Source of the DNA: Bombardia bombarda
Taxonomy: Eukaryota; Ascomycota; Sordariomycetes; Sordariales; Lasiosphaeriaceae
Assembly: GCA_030512295.1 (NCBI GenBank)
Contig: JAULSR010000002.1
Coordinates: forward strand, 6,386,001-6,450,000
Direction: 5' to 3'
DNA: 64,000 nucleotides
The position numbers and the translations under genes were made by a program. Positions 1 to 13,972 of the stretch are shown here, piece by piece. The number at the start of each line of letters is the position of its first letter. Position 1 is the first letter of the stretch. The notes under the pieces are model-generated. The model was not told the origin of the DNA and ran no database searches. It saw nothing but the letters and a program-made list of their open reading frames with translations.

Positions 1-310
1 CCCAGCATTTTTTTGGCCCAAGATAAAAAGAAACGAAACACTGACAACCCCCAAGAGCAAAAAGCTTATGATGGGCCCATTGGTATCAAGCAATGGTGAA
101 GGGGGCATGGGGAAACCCTTAAACCAACTCGTTCGCGCCGTATTAAACCGAATAAAACAAACAATTTCCAACCACCTTCCCACACACCAAATGAAGATAA
201 CTGAGTATAGATACAACAGTTGTATATGACAAAAGAAGAATGCAACGCAACGTGATGTCCGCTAGAGCAAGCGCGTGGATATATGGGGTGACCTGTCCGC
301 CATGAGGCGT
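1..310. other. Intergenic edge, no gene seen
   Basis: The left edge of the window, downstream of the zinc transporter on the minus strand. It is likely to hold that gene's 3' untranslated region. I see no open frame with recognisable coding content and no structured element. Confidence 0.5.
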
Positions 311-2243
311 CTAACTGTGGCTGTGTGTAGAGTGGTCGTGCGAAGAATGATCGTGCGCAGAATGGTCATGCGCAGACTGGCTGTGTGCGGAATGACTGCT
401 TTCCGGCCTTGATCCTGTCGTCTGGCAGCAGCCCTGTCCAAAGCAGTCGTCGACACACTCCAAGAGGCAAAAGTCCTCCTCTGGCTTGCCGGCGTTTGGC
501 GCAGGAACAACCGTTGAGCCGTAACCGTCCAGGCGCAGAGCAGCATCTGCCTCACGGTTAATGGCATCATCTTGATAGAACTCGGGCTGGATGGTGGCGC
601 TGTGGATGCCGTAGTCGTGAAGGCACTTGCGTGCAGTCATGGACAGATTCATATATTTCTGCCCGTTCTCTTCTGTGAGCGGAAACGAGACCCGGATGTG
701 CAGCGAAGCAACAACCTTAGTATCTGAGAGCTGCCATATATGAACGTGGTGGCAGCTGACAACACCAGGCAGACCCTGTATGTCCTCTCTGACATCGTTG
801 AGGTCGATGTTGTCAGGCGTGGCCTGCAGGAGGATCTTGGACGCCGCAACAGTCAGGGGAACAGCAGAGCGGAGGATGATCAACGTAATGAAGAGTGACA
901 CGGCAGGGTCAGCGTAGAAGCGGTACTTCCACTCGGTCAACCAGATGATCAGCGCAGTAGCAATCACTCCCACATTGCCGAGCGCGTCTCCGATGACATG
1001 AAGAACCATGGCATTCATGCCCATATCACCATGGTTGTGACCGTGACCCTTGCTTGCCTTCTTTGGCTTGTTGTGGTTGTGGGTGTGGTGAATTTCAGAG
1101 TTGTGTCGAGGCCGCCCGACGGCTGAGCGGGCACCATGTGCTTGGTGTGTGGCATCTCCATTACCATCCTTGCTCAACAGGGGAGTATCTTCGTGTACAT
1201 CTGTCTCACCCTGTGTAGCGTTCTCATCGTCGCGACCGCTGTCACTGCTTGACTCTTCGTCTGGTTGGGGTCGGCTGGCATCGATGATCTCCTGGCGGAA
1301 GCTGGCGGGGTGTATAGACATGTCGTCGATACTGGTGAGGCGGCTATGTCTGGCACTGACGGGGGTGCGTGTGCGTCTGCCCGAAGCTCGGCTCCCGGCT
1401 CGTTGGTCGGATCGTGCGCCCTCGCGATCAAATCGGATATGGCGGGTTGGCGTCACGGGTCCTGGCGAGCTGGGGTATCTCGCCACAGCAACTTCGGGGA
1501 AGAGGTCGTAGGCGCGTCCGCTATCGTCAGCCACGGCCTGTTGCTCGTTCGAAAATCCAGCACGTCCTTCCTCGGCGCCATCAAGGTTGTTGTAGTGGCT
1601 ATGGGTATGAGCGTCGCCATCACCATTAATATGCTCGCCGTCGCCGTGTGAGTGGTCGCCGGGCCCGTGAGAATGTCCATGCCCGCCGAGCACAAGAAAC
1701 CCGACCAGATTTGAAGCGAGGCCGAGGCAGCCAACAATCAGGATCAGCTCCGGATTTCCGATAGTCGGTGGATCGATGAACCGAGTAAACGCCTCGAGAA
1801 TGATAGACACGCAGAGGGCGATGAGGAAGACTGCGTTGAAGAAGGCGCCCAGAATCTCGGCGCGGAGCCACTGGAACATGCCGAGTCAGCACCTGAATCG
1901 CATTTTCTGCCCATTGCGCACACTGCCAAGCTAAAACTCACCCCATATGAAAATCGATCGGTCGTCGCCTTGTTCGCCGCCGAAACCGCCCACAATCCGA
2001 CGAGTAGAGAGATGATGTCGTTGAGCTGCAAGGGCGGACGGAAGTTAGTCAACCGAGGCAGGCCGCGATCAAAAGGCGCCCTTCCAAAGCACAGCAGACA
2101 GGGGCAACTTCACTCACCATGTGGAAGGCGTCGGCCTGCAGTGCCAGGGAGGAGACTACTATGCCCACGATAAGTTCCAGCAGAAAAAACATCACGTCGA
2201 TGGCCAGCATGACGCGGATGCGCGTCGATTTGGACCACGCCAT
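311..2243 (-). CDS. ZRC1: Vacuolar-type zinc/cation diffusion facilitator transporter (ZRC1/COT1-like)
   Basis: CDF-family transporter expected to move Zn2+ (perhaps Co2+) out of the cytosol, usually into the vacuole, in exchange for protons. Exons read on the minus strand: 2243-2118, 2025-1942 and 1870-311 (589 aa), with introns of 92 and 71 nt bounded by GT..AG. Joining the exons restores the family's first metal-site motif (DAFHM + LNDIIS) and SYG + WLRAEILG; the second site lies in HVIGDALGNVG. The cytosolic loop between membrane segments 4 and 5 is long, disordered and has two His-rich patches (HGHSHG.. and HHTHNHN..), and the C-terminus ends in repeated HDHS units; such His stretches bind zinc. 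A Cys-rich block (LLECVDDCFGQGCC) near the C-terminus is typical of fungal ZRC1 proteins. An in-frame ATG 30 nt upstream (2273) is possible, but MAWSKSTRI matches the family start. Substrate is inferred from the family. Confidence 0.95.
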
Positions 2244-2969
2244 CTTGGGCGATGGCGTCGGTAGCGGCGACAAAAGCGATAAAAGTTACGGCCAAGAAAG
2301 AAAAAAAGAGAAAGCCTGGTTCGCAGGAGTGTTGTGTCGTTGAATGGAATGAAAGCAAAAGCAATGATACCAAACAGCTGGGTCGGTTGGTGTTTTTTGG
2401 GGGAAGGAGGAAAGAGAACTGGCAGTATGGATTGGAAATTGTTCTTTTGCGGCGCGCAAACCGGATTGCGGATTGCAGATTGATCACGCTTGCTCGCCCC
2501 CCCTCAGTCAGGCAGTCCCGCCCAATTGAAGCACTCGGCCGATACGTAGGGAACCCCGAGTCGGCAGTCGGCTGTTTACTAGCCGGCCCTTGTAGGCAGC
2601 CCGACCTAGCACTTTGAGGTACGGGTACCCAGCGGTACCAACTGGACTCAGCTGGGCTGCTGTTCTGGCCCTTGACCTAAATTGGCGTGGATGTACGTTC
2701 CTGTAACCAATAGACTTTCCAAATGCGCGAACAACCTAGAAAGTCCCAGGCATTTGGGAAGTAATTTACAGTAACCGAGATGATTATCAAGGGCGTCGAT
2801 GTGTTTTGCTCTGCGATGCAGAAGCTGACGAAGCCATGGATGGCAAACCTATGGAATTGGGCGATTTTTGACGAAGGCAAATCCGATAGGATCTGCGGGA
2901 TGGTACAAACGAATACCTACCTTAGGTACCTCATCTCTACGTTCAAAGTACCAGTACTGTACAAATCCA

Positions 2970-2992
2970 GCGCTGTGCGGGATGCACAGCGC
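2970..2992. repeat. Short inverted repeat (hairpin)
   Basis: GCGCTGTGC (2970-2978) and GCACAGCGC (2984-2992) are exact reverse complements around a 5-nt loop. It lies about 730 nt upstream of the zinc transporter start. Function unknown. Confidence 0.7.
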
Positions 2993-3042
2993 ACTATGTA
3001 TACACGGTCCAACTCGATTATAAAGGTCAGTTGTTCGCTTTG

Positions 3043-3064
3043 TTATCTAACTATAGTTAGATAA
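3043..3064. repeat. 22-nt perfect palindrome containing two AGATAA motifs
   Basis: The 11-nt arms TTATCTAACTA and TAGTTAGATAA are exact reverse complements with no spacer. Each arm contains an AGATAA core, a binding site for fungal GATA factors, in opposite orientation. It lies between two divergent genes. Confidence 0.75.
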
Positions 3065-4283
3065 AGCAGATACAGAGAAATGCGCAGTCCTTTTAGGATC
3101 TCGTCAGGCGACTTGTTTGACGAATATCTAGCGTGGGTGGTGTACACAGTAGCTCACAAGCACATTTTTAAGGTTGTACCAAAAAGGCATGGGACCACTC
3201 AAGAACCACGGAACCATGCAGCATCCATGAGGGCAACTGTTGGATGTTAGGTGACATCAGTGTGCTCCGCAGATCGGATGATGGGAACTGGGCCGTGCAT
3301 GCCGTGGTGCACAATCGGCACACACTCACAGTACCAAGTGCGCTTTTCGCGGGCCTCGCTTGACGACCGAATCCGAGCCCCCCGATCGATTCTGCGAGAG
3401 TTGCTGGATTGAGGGTGTTTCCCACCATCAATATCCTGGTGACAGTTTCCGTGAGATCCCACACATATGGGCTCAGGAAAAGGGGCAGGATGCTACCAAC
3501 AAAATATCTATGCACGTTGACCGGGCGGACCTCATCGGTGGTTTTCTGTTTGGGGTAAAAAAATCCTTCAGACATGCTTCTATGCTGTCGTTGTCCGACA
3601 CCAAGTAGAGAATGCCTACTTATCTAAGGCAACACATCAACAAACAAACCCTTATTTTCCCGTTCCGATCAGCCTGATTTGTATCATCTCATCTTGTGCA
3701 GTTTGCAAGTATTTCGTTCTTGCTTTGTTCTACACAATGGTTATTACTCACCATCCATGTATTGATTGGCCAAATGCCTTATTGTCGAGCCCCTGAGCCC
3801 CTTTTGTTTTGCTCGCTACAGCGTTACTTAAGCATTGGGCCCTCGCACCTTCCCTGCCTACTTCTAGTTGATGCCAAACACAGCAGGACCGTTTAAAAGC
3901 ACGATTAGTAGTACCTTCCATCTGAGGCGTTGTATCTGCCCGGGTACCATGTACAAAAGGAAAGAAGGCCTACACAACCTTAACTGCGCGGGTCTGTCGC
4001 GCAGCTTTGAACTCAACTCATCGTCTGTCTCGATCACCACGACTCTCCTCGACATGCACATCGCCATACCGCAATTTTACGCCGCATTATTCACCCATAT
4101 TCATTCGCTTTGGCGCACGCATTATCGCCCAAATTCTGGCATTTTGGCCGGCTTTATCATATTATTTTACCAAGTTAATTACCGTCGTTATTTCAGAGAA
4201 ACAAACGCTCCAGAGAAGGAAGCAGTCAGACCAAGATAGATCCATTTCAAGGCAGAATAAACCCACACCCTCTGATAAGCAAC

Positions 4284-7200
4284 ATGCGCCCGGATCCTGA
4301 GCAGGCTAGGGTGCACCAGGCAAGACAGGAGGGGAAACGTCAACCGGTCCCGCCTCCTGAGAAGAAGACAAAGAGGGTGAAAGTGAACAAAGTAGAACCC
4401 GACAGACGCAAGAATATCCTGTTGACCGATGGAACCGGACAAACTGCTTTGCAGGTAGCCATGATCCTCGCGGGCAAAGGCCATCGTGTATACGCCATTT
4501 TGCCCAGAGGCCTATACCCCATGAACCACCTGAACGCCATTCACAAGAGAATTCATCTCCGTCCCATCGATGAACAAGGCCACCGGGAATGGATAGATGA
4601 GGTCCTCAAAGTTATTAAAGAGTACAAGATCAAAGTGGTTATCCCTACCAAAGACGAAATCGGCTTCTTGACCTTCTACGTCGACGAGATCAGAGATGGC
4701 GGCAAGGTCTCCATCGTCGTTCCCCCCATGAGGTCACTGCGCCGAATCATGACGAAGATAGACGCCGCCCGCTTTTTAAATCAGTGCTGTTGGGAAAACG
4801 GAGGAATATTTCGAATACCTCGGTGCGAGATCTTCACGAGGACCCGGCCACTGAAAGAAAAAGTTATGTTGGGTTGGCATCTGCCCGCCATACTCAAAAT
4901 GCCATTCACATCAGGCGGGTCCGGCATGGCGTGGCTGAAGAGTATTCTTGAAGACAGTTGGTACGCGGTTGATCAGCTGGATGTCTGCATCTCCCGAGCA
5001 GCTGATCAGCCACAAGCTTTCCCAGCATCTGATCAGCCTGATGATAATTTTGTGCCCACTGCTGGGCCGATGCTCTACCAGCAGACGATTGAGGGTCGGA
5101 GGATGAGAATACAAGGTATATTTGACAGAGGCATCCTGAGACATTGGCATTGTTGGGTCTGCCCTGGTGATGAGTCAGACTACCGCGAAATCAATCGACG
5201 CGGCTTCAAGAGATCTTATATGCCGGAGAAGCCAGAACTACTGTCGTTGAGGTTCGTCGGCTAGAAGCTGAACTGGAGTGGCGCCTTGTCCCTGGACTTT
5301 GTCAAGCAAGGATCATCAGGCGCGCTCTTTGCCGTCGAGATCACGCCGCATATCACGGAGCCCATGAACGCCTTTTATGCAGGCATCGACCTGCTCGAGG
5401 ATCTCCTAGACCTCACATTGAACCCGTCAGAGGTTAATGCCCCAGAGTCGGATCCTCCAGTCGATAATCCTCCTGTCGACAACCCTCCTGCCGACAATCC
5501 TCCTGCCGACAACCCTCCCGCCGACAATCCTTCAGCTGAAAATCCTCCCGTCGACAATCTTGCTGGTAACAATCCTCTGGTGGAAACCCCTCCTGCTAGC
5601 CAGCTCCTGCGTAGCAATCCTCTGCTTGACAATACTCCGGTTCCTAATCTATATGACGTGACAACCAAAACGTACCAGGCAACCGAGAACTGGCTGCGAC
5701 TGCTTGAACGAGTCCATAACAAAAATCATCGTTCTTTAGCTGCGAAGAGGCTACGGGCTTTCCGGAATGATCCTTATCAAAGGTATGACAGGTCGAAAGA
5801 GGAATCGACACACATGCTGGGACGCAAAGCGCATGTTATTCGTTGGTTGTACGCCTTGGCCAGCGAGGAGACATTGACAAACCCATGGCATGAGAGTGAT
5901 GCCCGCGAAAAGACCAGAGGCCGAATATTAGATCACAAAGAGTGGGAGAAAGTCAGACAACTTTCCATGGAAATAGAGCCAGATTCCGACGAGGAGATGG
6001 GAGGACCAGATACTGGTAAACCTTCTACTTCCCGGACACTGCCCTACAAGGAAGCAATTTACAGATTAAAAGACCGAATGGAAGGCGTGCCAGAGGAAGA
6101 AGAGGGAAACGAGACACAGCCCAATAAAGATCAGGAAGAGTCAGGGCCAAGCAAAGCTCAGGAGGCGCTCAGTGAGGATCGCAAGAAAAAGCAGAAGCCA
6201 AAGAGAAGGTATAAGATAAGAGTATTCCATGAGGACCCTCTGGACCCCAAGGGAAAGGGGAAGGCCAAAGAAGAAATGGTCTGGACCTCGAACGAGGAGG
6301 AAAGTGAAGACGCTGCGACCGCATTATCCTTCGACTATGACGATAACAAACACATGATCGCAGAGGAAAAACCAAAGAGCCCAAGCGAGTGGAATTTCGG
6401 CGACGAACTGCTACAGGAGCCTCGGGGGCGAGACAGAGACTCACAACAGAAATGGATGCAGTACTTCGACAAAATAGGTTTCGATGGCGAGGCTGTGTCC
6501 AATCCGAACCTGGTTGATCTCGCGTCTTCGCGCCTTGTAAACCAAGGCCAAGAGTCCTGGTGCGGCACAAACCCGGGCCAAGTGCCCTCGTCCACCACTG
6601 ACCAAGGTCAAGAGCCCGAGCCCACTGGAGACCAAAGTCGAAAGGCCTCTTCCGCGTTCGTTTCAAACCCAAATTCAGAGTCAGAGCGACCGATCATCAA
6701 CCGCATCTACGTTGAACGCGACAGGGTTCCAGGAGGTGGCTATGGGGTTCTAGGAAGTGATAACGAGGGCCCAGAAAGTGATAATGATAATGAAGATGAC
6801 CCTCCGGAGCAGGAGCAGCAGCAGGACGAGGGATCACAAAAAGGAGAAGAAGAAGAAGAAAACCAGCTACTCGGTACAGAACGAGATAGCCAGTTTACCA
6901 CAAGCCTGTTTGGATCACCGTTTTACGGCAGTACTGGGTACGAGGAGCCTCCCATAATCACTTACACGACAAGTCTAGAGGGTCTAGGCAGCGGACAATT
7001 CTGGACCTCGAGACTCGAAAGCGCATTTTCCCATGAAAGGCATAGGGATCCATGCTCCAGAGAGGGAGGCCGAGGTGCTAGCCCACAAGCTGACTTGTAC
7101 TCTGTATCTAGTCGGGGCGGTACCGGGGGCGGAGGCGATTGGGATCCCACACCTAACCTAGGCCCCGGTGAGAACCAAGAGCAGAGAAGCACCAATCCTC

Positions 7201-7718
7201 CCACCATCGTTGTAGGCTTCACTGGCGGCCAGAGCGAGGGTTCATCCGGCCAAGGGGCTGACTACGAAGAATATTGGGGACAACTACGAAGAAGCGAGAA
7301 CCTCGCACCCAGTAACGGCCATGATGAGAACATCCGTGATAGCAGAAGCACCTGGCCCAACACCAGTCCCGGCCTCACTGACAGCTGGAGTGATGGTTCG
7401 TCCGGTCGAGGCGGCAACGAAAGCCAAGACCAAGAGACTGAGACTCCCACACCCACACCCGCCGGGGCCCATAATGGTCTCAATGGTCTCAATGGTCTCA
7501 ATGGTCTCAATGGTCTCAATGGTCTCAATGGTCTCAATGGCCTCAATGGGAATTACCAAGGAAGCAGGGTCAGCGATTCCTCGGGCAGCTCGAGTTTCAC
7601 TGATACCCGAAACTGGGCTGCGGTAGAACCTAGTGAAAGCCGCGACGGGAGTGGAGGCAGCAATGGCCTCAATGGCCTCAATGGCCTCAATGGCCACAAC
7701 GGAAACGGCGCAATCTGA
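4284..7718 (+). CDS. ATP-grasp-fold protein with long repeat-rich tail, interrupted by an in-frame stop
   Basis: Residues 44-140 look like a pre-ATP-grasp Rossmann-type domain (NILLTDGTGQTALQVA..GHRVYAI). Then comes an ATP-grasp core: a Gly-rich loop (ILKMPFTSGGSG, about 203-214), a middle strand (GPMLYQQTIEGRRMRI) and, beyond the stop, a closing LSLDF..LFAVEITPHITEP. In ATP-grasp ligases that last element is normally E-x-N-P-R; here N is T and R is H, so metal binding may be impaired. The frame is open from 4284, hits TAG at 5262-5264, and continues in the same frame to 7718 (about 1,144 codons in all). Downstream are 15-bp repeats (DNPPA, 5455-5560), an acidic disordered tail and 9-bp NGL repeats (7474-7550, 7662-7700). 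A middle part around 5650-5990 is charged and helical but unrecognised. Substrate unknown. A hydrophobic segment upstream (4100-4200, other frame) may belong to the N-terminus. Confidence 0.6.
5455..5560 (+). repeat. 15-bp tandem repeats encoding DNPPA/V
   Basis: About seven imperfect units of GACAAYCCTCCTGCC, each encoding Asp-Asn-Pro-Pro-Ala/Val, inside the ATP-grasp gene just after its catalytic fold. Differences are mainly at third positions, which suggests the protein sequence has been kept. Confidence 0.85.
7474..7550 (+). repeat. 9-bp tandem repeats encoding Asn-Gly-Leu
   Basis: Eight or so near-identical units of AATGGTCTC at 7474-7550, and four more of AATGGCCTC at 7662-7700, near the C-terminus of the ATP-grasp protein. 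The very low divergence inside each block suggests recent slippage expansion. Confidence 0.9.
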
Positions 7719-10236
<2,518 letters not shown>

Positions 10237-13200
10237 ATGGCCATGGATGGCTTTGGTGACCACCGTCGCCATCCTGGACATGACATATTCCGCTCCTCCT
10301 CCTCCTCCGCGCCCTTATCTGCTTCACAAGTAGCAGCAAGAGTAGACATGTCGTCACGGAAGCAAGTGGTACCACCATTGGGCTCGGCTGCTGCCCCTGC
10401 CGCTACCGGTCCGGGGTTGAGATCAGGGTCCTCTGCGGCTCCGGCTCCAGCTCCGGCTCCGGTGGCTCCTGTCTACTACCACCCTCCCCTTGTCTTTTCC
10501 GGCGGCGGTCCGCCTCTCCAGGAGTCGATAGTACAGCCTACCGGCGGCGCCGGCGGAGGTGGAGGATACAGCGTCTCTCCAGCGAGTTCGATCCACCTAG
10601 AAGAAGACTATGACGTGGAATGGGAAATGTCCCCGTACGAAGACCACCCCTCGACTCACCATTTGAATGCATTCTCGGCATCATCTCAAGCCCAAGGCAG
10701 TGGCGGCGGCGGCGGCTACTACTACTGGCAGGATAATAATAATGTTAATAATAACCCAGAGGAAGGGGAGGAGGAGAGAGGATGGCAGCAGCAGCAACAA
10801 CCACAACAACAACAGAGGCAGACTGTTCCCCGTTTATCCTTGGGTCATCACCACTCGCAGCGGCATCAGAACAGCTTGCGCCATCAGCGAAGTCGACGGA
10901 ATGTTACCCAGAGCCATCATGTCGCTGGCGGACCTCTAAGGTCAAATCCGCCGTGGCAGCAGCAGCAACAGCAACAGCCCCTTGACACCCGAATTGGTCT
11001 CTCAGCGCCAGCGGTCGCAGTAACTACATTGTCGCAGCAACGAGAGCGTCAAAACCGCAACCAGCAGCAACAACAGCAGATGGTGCCGCCGCAAGTAGCG
11101 GAAGTACGTGGTGTGGGCGCATGGGGACGTGCTGCTGGCCCGCCCCTGGCGATAAGCAACCCAAACACCTACGTACCCGTACACGCACCAGCGCAAGCTC
11201 CAAACGGGGGAAATAGCAGCAAGAAAAGGACCGTCCCGGTGGTGTCAGCGTCTCAGATCCCCCGAATTTTCCCAGACGATACGACAGCAGCGCCTTCATT
11301 GCCTGCAGCAGTATGGCCTCGCGGCGGTGGTAGCGGTGGCCAGGCTCCGTTCATGCATTACGAGGACCTCGATTACTTCAGACCTACTGCCGAGCAGTCT
11401 CGGTCTGGTCAGCCTGGGCGCGAGCCCGAAGAAGCGGAGGTTGAATCTGAGCCTTTGGATGACCTGCAGCAGCAGGATGTCCTCCAGCGGCAAAACGACG
11501 AGAGAGAAGTCCTTCCGACCAAAGAATCGTCTTTTCCACCCACACCCGAAGGGATGGTGCAGATGAACCGTCCCAAGGCTCGGCACCCATGGGACCGGCA
11601 GCGCAAGAAGCGGTGGAGCAAGCAAAAGCTGTCGTCCGTACGCGGGTTCGAGAGTATCGTGCAAGTGCGAGATGTTAACGGGCAAGAGGAGCAACAGCAA
11701 CAGCGGGGAGATGATGTACGGGGAGGAGGCAAAGGCGGATGCGGAGGCGGGGAATACTCCAATCACTACTGCCTGAACTGGATTCCCGAGATGCTATGGT
11801 TGCTCGTTAGCATCGTCTGCTTTGTGGGTATCGTTGTCGTGCTGTGGCGGTTTGACGGGTGCAGCCTCCGCGACTGGCCGCTGCGTGTCTCGATCAATAC
11901 GCTGATTGCGTTTCTTGTGGCGCCGTGTCAGATTGCGCTGGCCGTGCCTTTGACTGAGGGGCTCGCGCAGCTCAAGTGGAACTGGTTTGCCAGGGGGGAG
12001 AGGGGATTGGAGGACTTTCAGACGTTCGACAACGTGAGCCGTGGGGGGCCTTTTGGGGGCCTGAACCTCCTGTTTAGGAGAAAGGGAAGGTGCAGATATA
12101 CCCGCCTGTTTGATATTGATGCAGTGTTCTTGCAGTTCTCGTTTTGCTGACGAGTTGATGGTGATCTAGGGCCTTGGGAATGCTTGCAGCCGTTGTCTTG
12201 ATGACCGGCTTTGCTTCGTCGCCGCTTACGCAGGCGGCAATCAATTATCCCACACGCCTCGTCACAGGCAGCGGGACAGCTACTGCTGCTAGGAGCGAGT
12301 CTTATTCTAGCACCGCAACTGGTAAGGAAATCTGAAAGCTAGACATTAGTAGTCATGCAATGGATATATGCATGGATGCTGATATTCTCTCTTACCAGGG
12401 AATCTTGACCTCCAGCAGAAACAAGCCATCCAAATGGCCATCTACAATCCAGTCGACGCAAAGGTTCCCGATGTAGAGCCACTCTGCAGCTCGGGTGAGT
12501 GTCAATGGCAAAATTTCAGCTCGCTGGCTGTCTGCGTCGACGTGGCCGACATTTCCAACCAACTGGTCATCTCCCAACAAGCCAGAGCATCAACCATTAG
12601 CGCCAGTCTCGGTATCAGCGGCGACGACCTCGTCCGCACGGCGAGCCTCCCAAACGGCGTGTTCCTAGTCGGCAGCCCCAGCAGCTTCAATCTGAACATG
12701 TCTTCGCCCGAGATAAACAACCCTGCACAGGGGGGCTTCCTCCCCCTGACGGCCAGCCTGGCCTTTGCTAACCAGGACGACAAGATCTCCAGCGCGATCG
12801 CCAATGCATTTATCGTGTACACCAACCAAACCACCGCCACGTCCACTTCTGGCAGCAACAACACCAGCGTGTTCCGTGCCGTCGAGGTCCTTTGGCACTT
12901 TTGCGTCAACACCTACCAAGTGGCGACGTCCCAAGGTGTCTCAACCTCCAGACAAGTCGACTCCACGATTCTGGCTCCAGTCTCGTTGAACACGGCGGCC
13001 ACGACTATTTTTGAAGAAAGGCATTCGCCGCCATCATTGCTGGGCTCTGAGACCTCTCGAAGGACGCCACGCGCTCTTCTCCGCGAGAGGAGCGAATACT
13101 CTGTCAACAGCGCGGATGTCCGCCTGCTACGCAACTATATCGTCTCTGTATTCTCTGGTACATATTCGCTCGGGTACGGTGGGGAAGCAGGGGGCTTGAC

Positions 13201-13972
13201 GCCAACGAGCGAGGTGTTGGGCACAGCAATGTTCGGGGCGAGCGTTTCGTCTGATGGGGTATCGGGCGTAGGAACACGCTCCATTGTTGTTGAGGCTGAG
13301 GATAGCCGCCTGCGTGCCGTGATTGCGAATCTCACGCAAAATGTAGCCACAAGCCTGACCAACACGTAAGTGGTTTTCTATACATCTGGGTTTTTCTTTC
13401 TTGCCCCTGAATTTTCCTTTCAATAGGCGTGTTCGAGTTAAACGCCATCGAGGTGCCTTTCTTGACCCCCCTTTCGAATCTTTGTATTCAATTTGCAGGA
13501 GGGATCATAGGGGTAGTTTTCTGTAGCGGCAGAAGACAACGTATGCGTTATCGCCTTCCTCGCATGTGAGAAACGAGTCGTGGTTGCTGACTTTTGATCT
13601 TGGTTTTTTTTTAGCATACGAACCATGGGTCCAGCTGAGACCGGGATCGTCTTGATACTAGATAGTTACGTGAGCGTGCAATGGGCGTGGTTGGCATTTT
13701 TGGCGGCTCAGGTGACCCTGTCGGCTGTGTTCCTGGTGGGCATCATGATTCAGACCGCGGTGTGGAAGGTAAGAATCCTCAAAGCCTCAGCCATGGCAAC
13801 ACTATTTGCAATCCCCGCGGACGGAAAGATGGTTCTAGAGCGACGGGGCCTAGGAAGCATCGATGATGACAACTCGATGACCCAGAGGCTGGAAAGCATC
13901 ACAGGTAGATTCAAGCTAGGGGATAGGGGATGGAAGCTGGATCTGGGCAGAAGCAGTCACGAAGTCGCCTAG
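10237..13972 (+). CDS. DUF3176 family membrane protein
   Basis: Fungal DUF3176 protein of unknown function. Exons 10237-12089, 12170-12321, 12399-13365 and 13615-13972 join in frame to about 1,109 aa. Residues 1-500 are disordered, rich in Q, S, P and G. The DUF3176 core starts near 11780: two membrane segments (MLWLLVSIVCFVGIVVVLW and VSINTLIAFLVAPCQIAL) followed by the family signature EGLAQLKWNWFARGER..FQTFDNVSRG. Exon 2 gives a third membrane segment (ALGMLAAVVLMTGFASS..Q), exon 3 a long N-glycosylation-rich loop with Cys pairs, and exon 4 the last membrane segment (YVSVQWAWLAFLAAQ..LVGIMIQTA). The splice TNT+IRT across 13366-13614 is phase-correct; that intron is long (249 nt). ATG at 10237 is the first in frame after a stop at 10147; ATG at 10348 is an alternative start. 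Confidence 0.88.

Larger units (their letters stand above)
2244..4283. other. 2.0-kb divergent intergenic region with inverted repeats
   Basis: Separates the divergent zinc transporter and ATP-grasp gene, so it should contain both promoters. It holds a 9-bp-stem hairpin (2970-2992) and a 22-nt perfect palindrome (3043-3064). Open frames at 3168-3575 (-) and 3868-4239 (+) are not recognisable; the stretch 4007-4300 (+) encodes one hydrophobic segment followed by a basic stretch and overlaps the ATP-grasp start in another frame, so it could be part of that gene's 5' end. Confidence 0.5.

Noticed and set aside
3168..3575. 135-codon minus-strand open frame with an ATG
   Set aside because: No recognisable motif, overlaps a similar-sized frame on the other strand, and lies in ordinary intergenic DNA. 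Kept out for lack of support.
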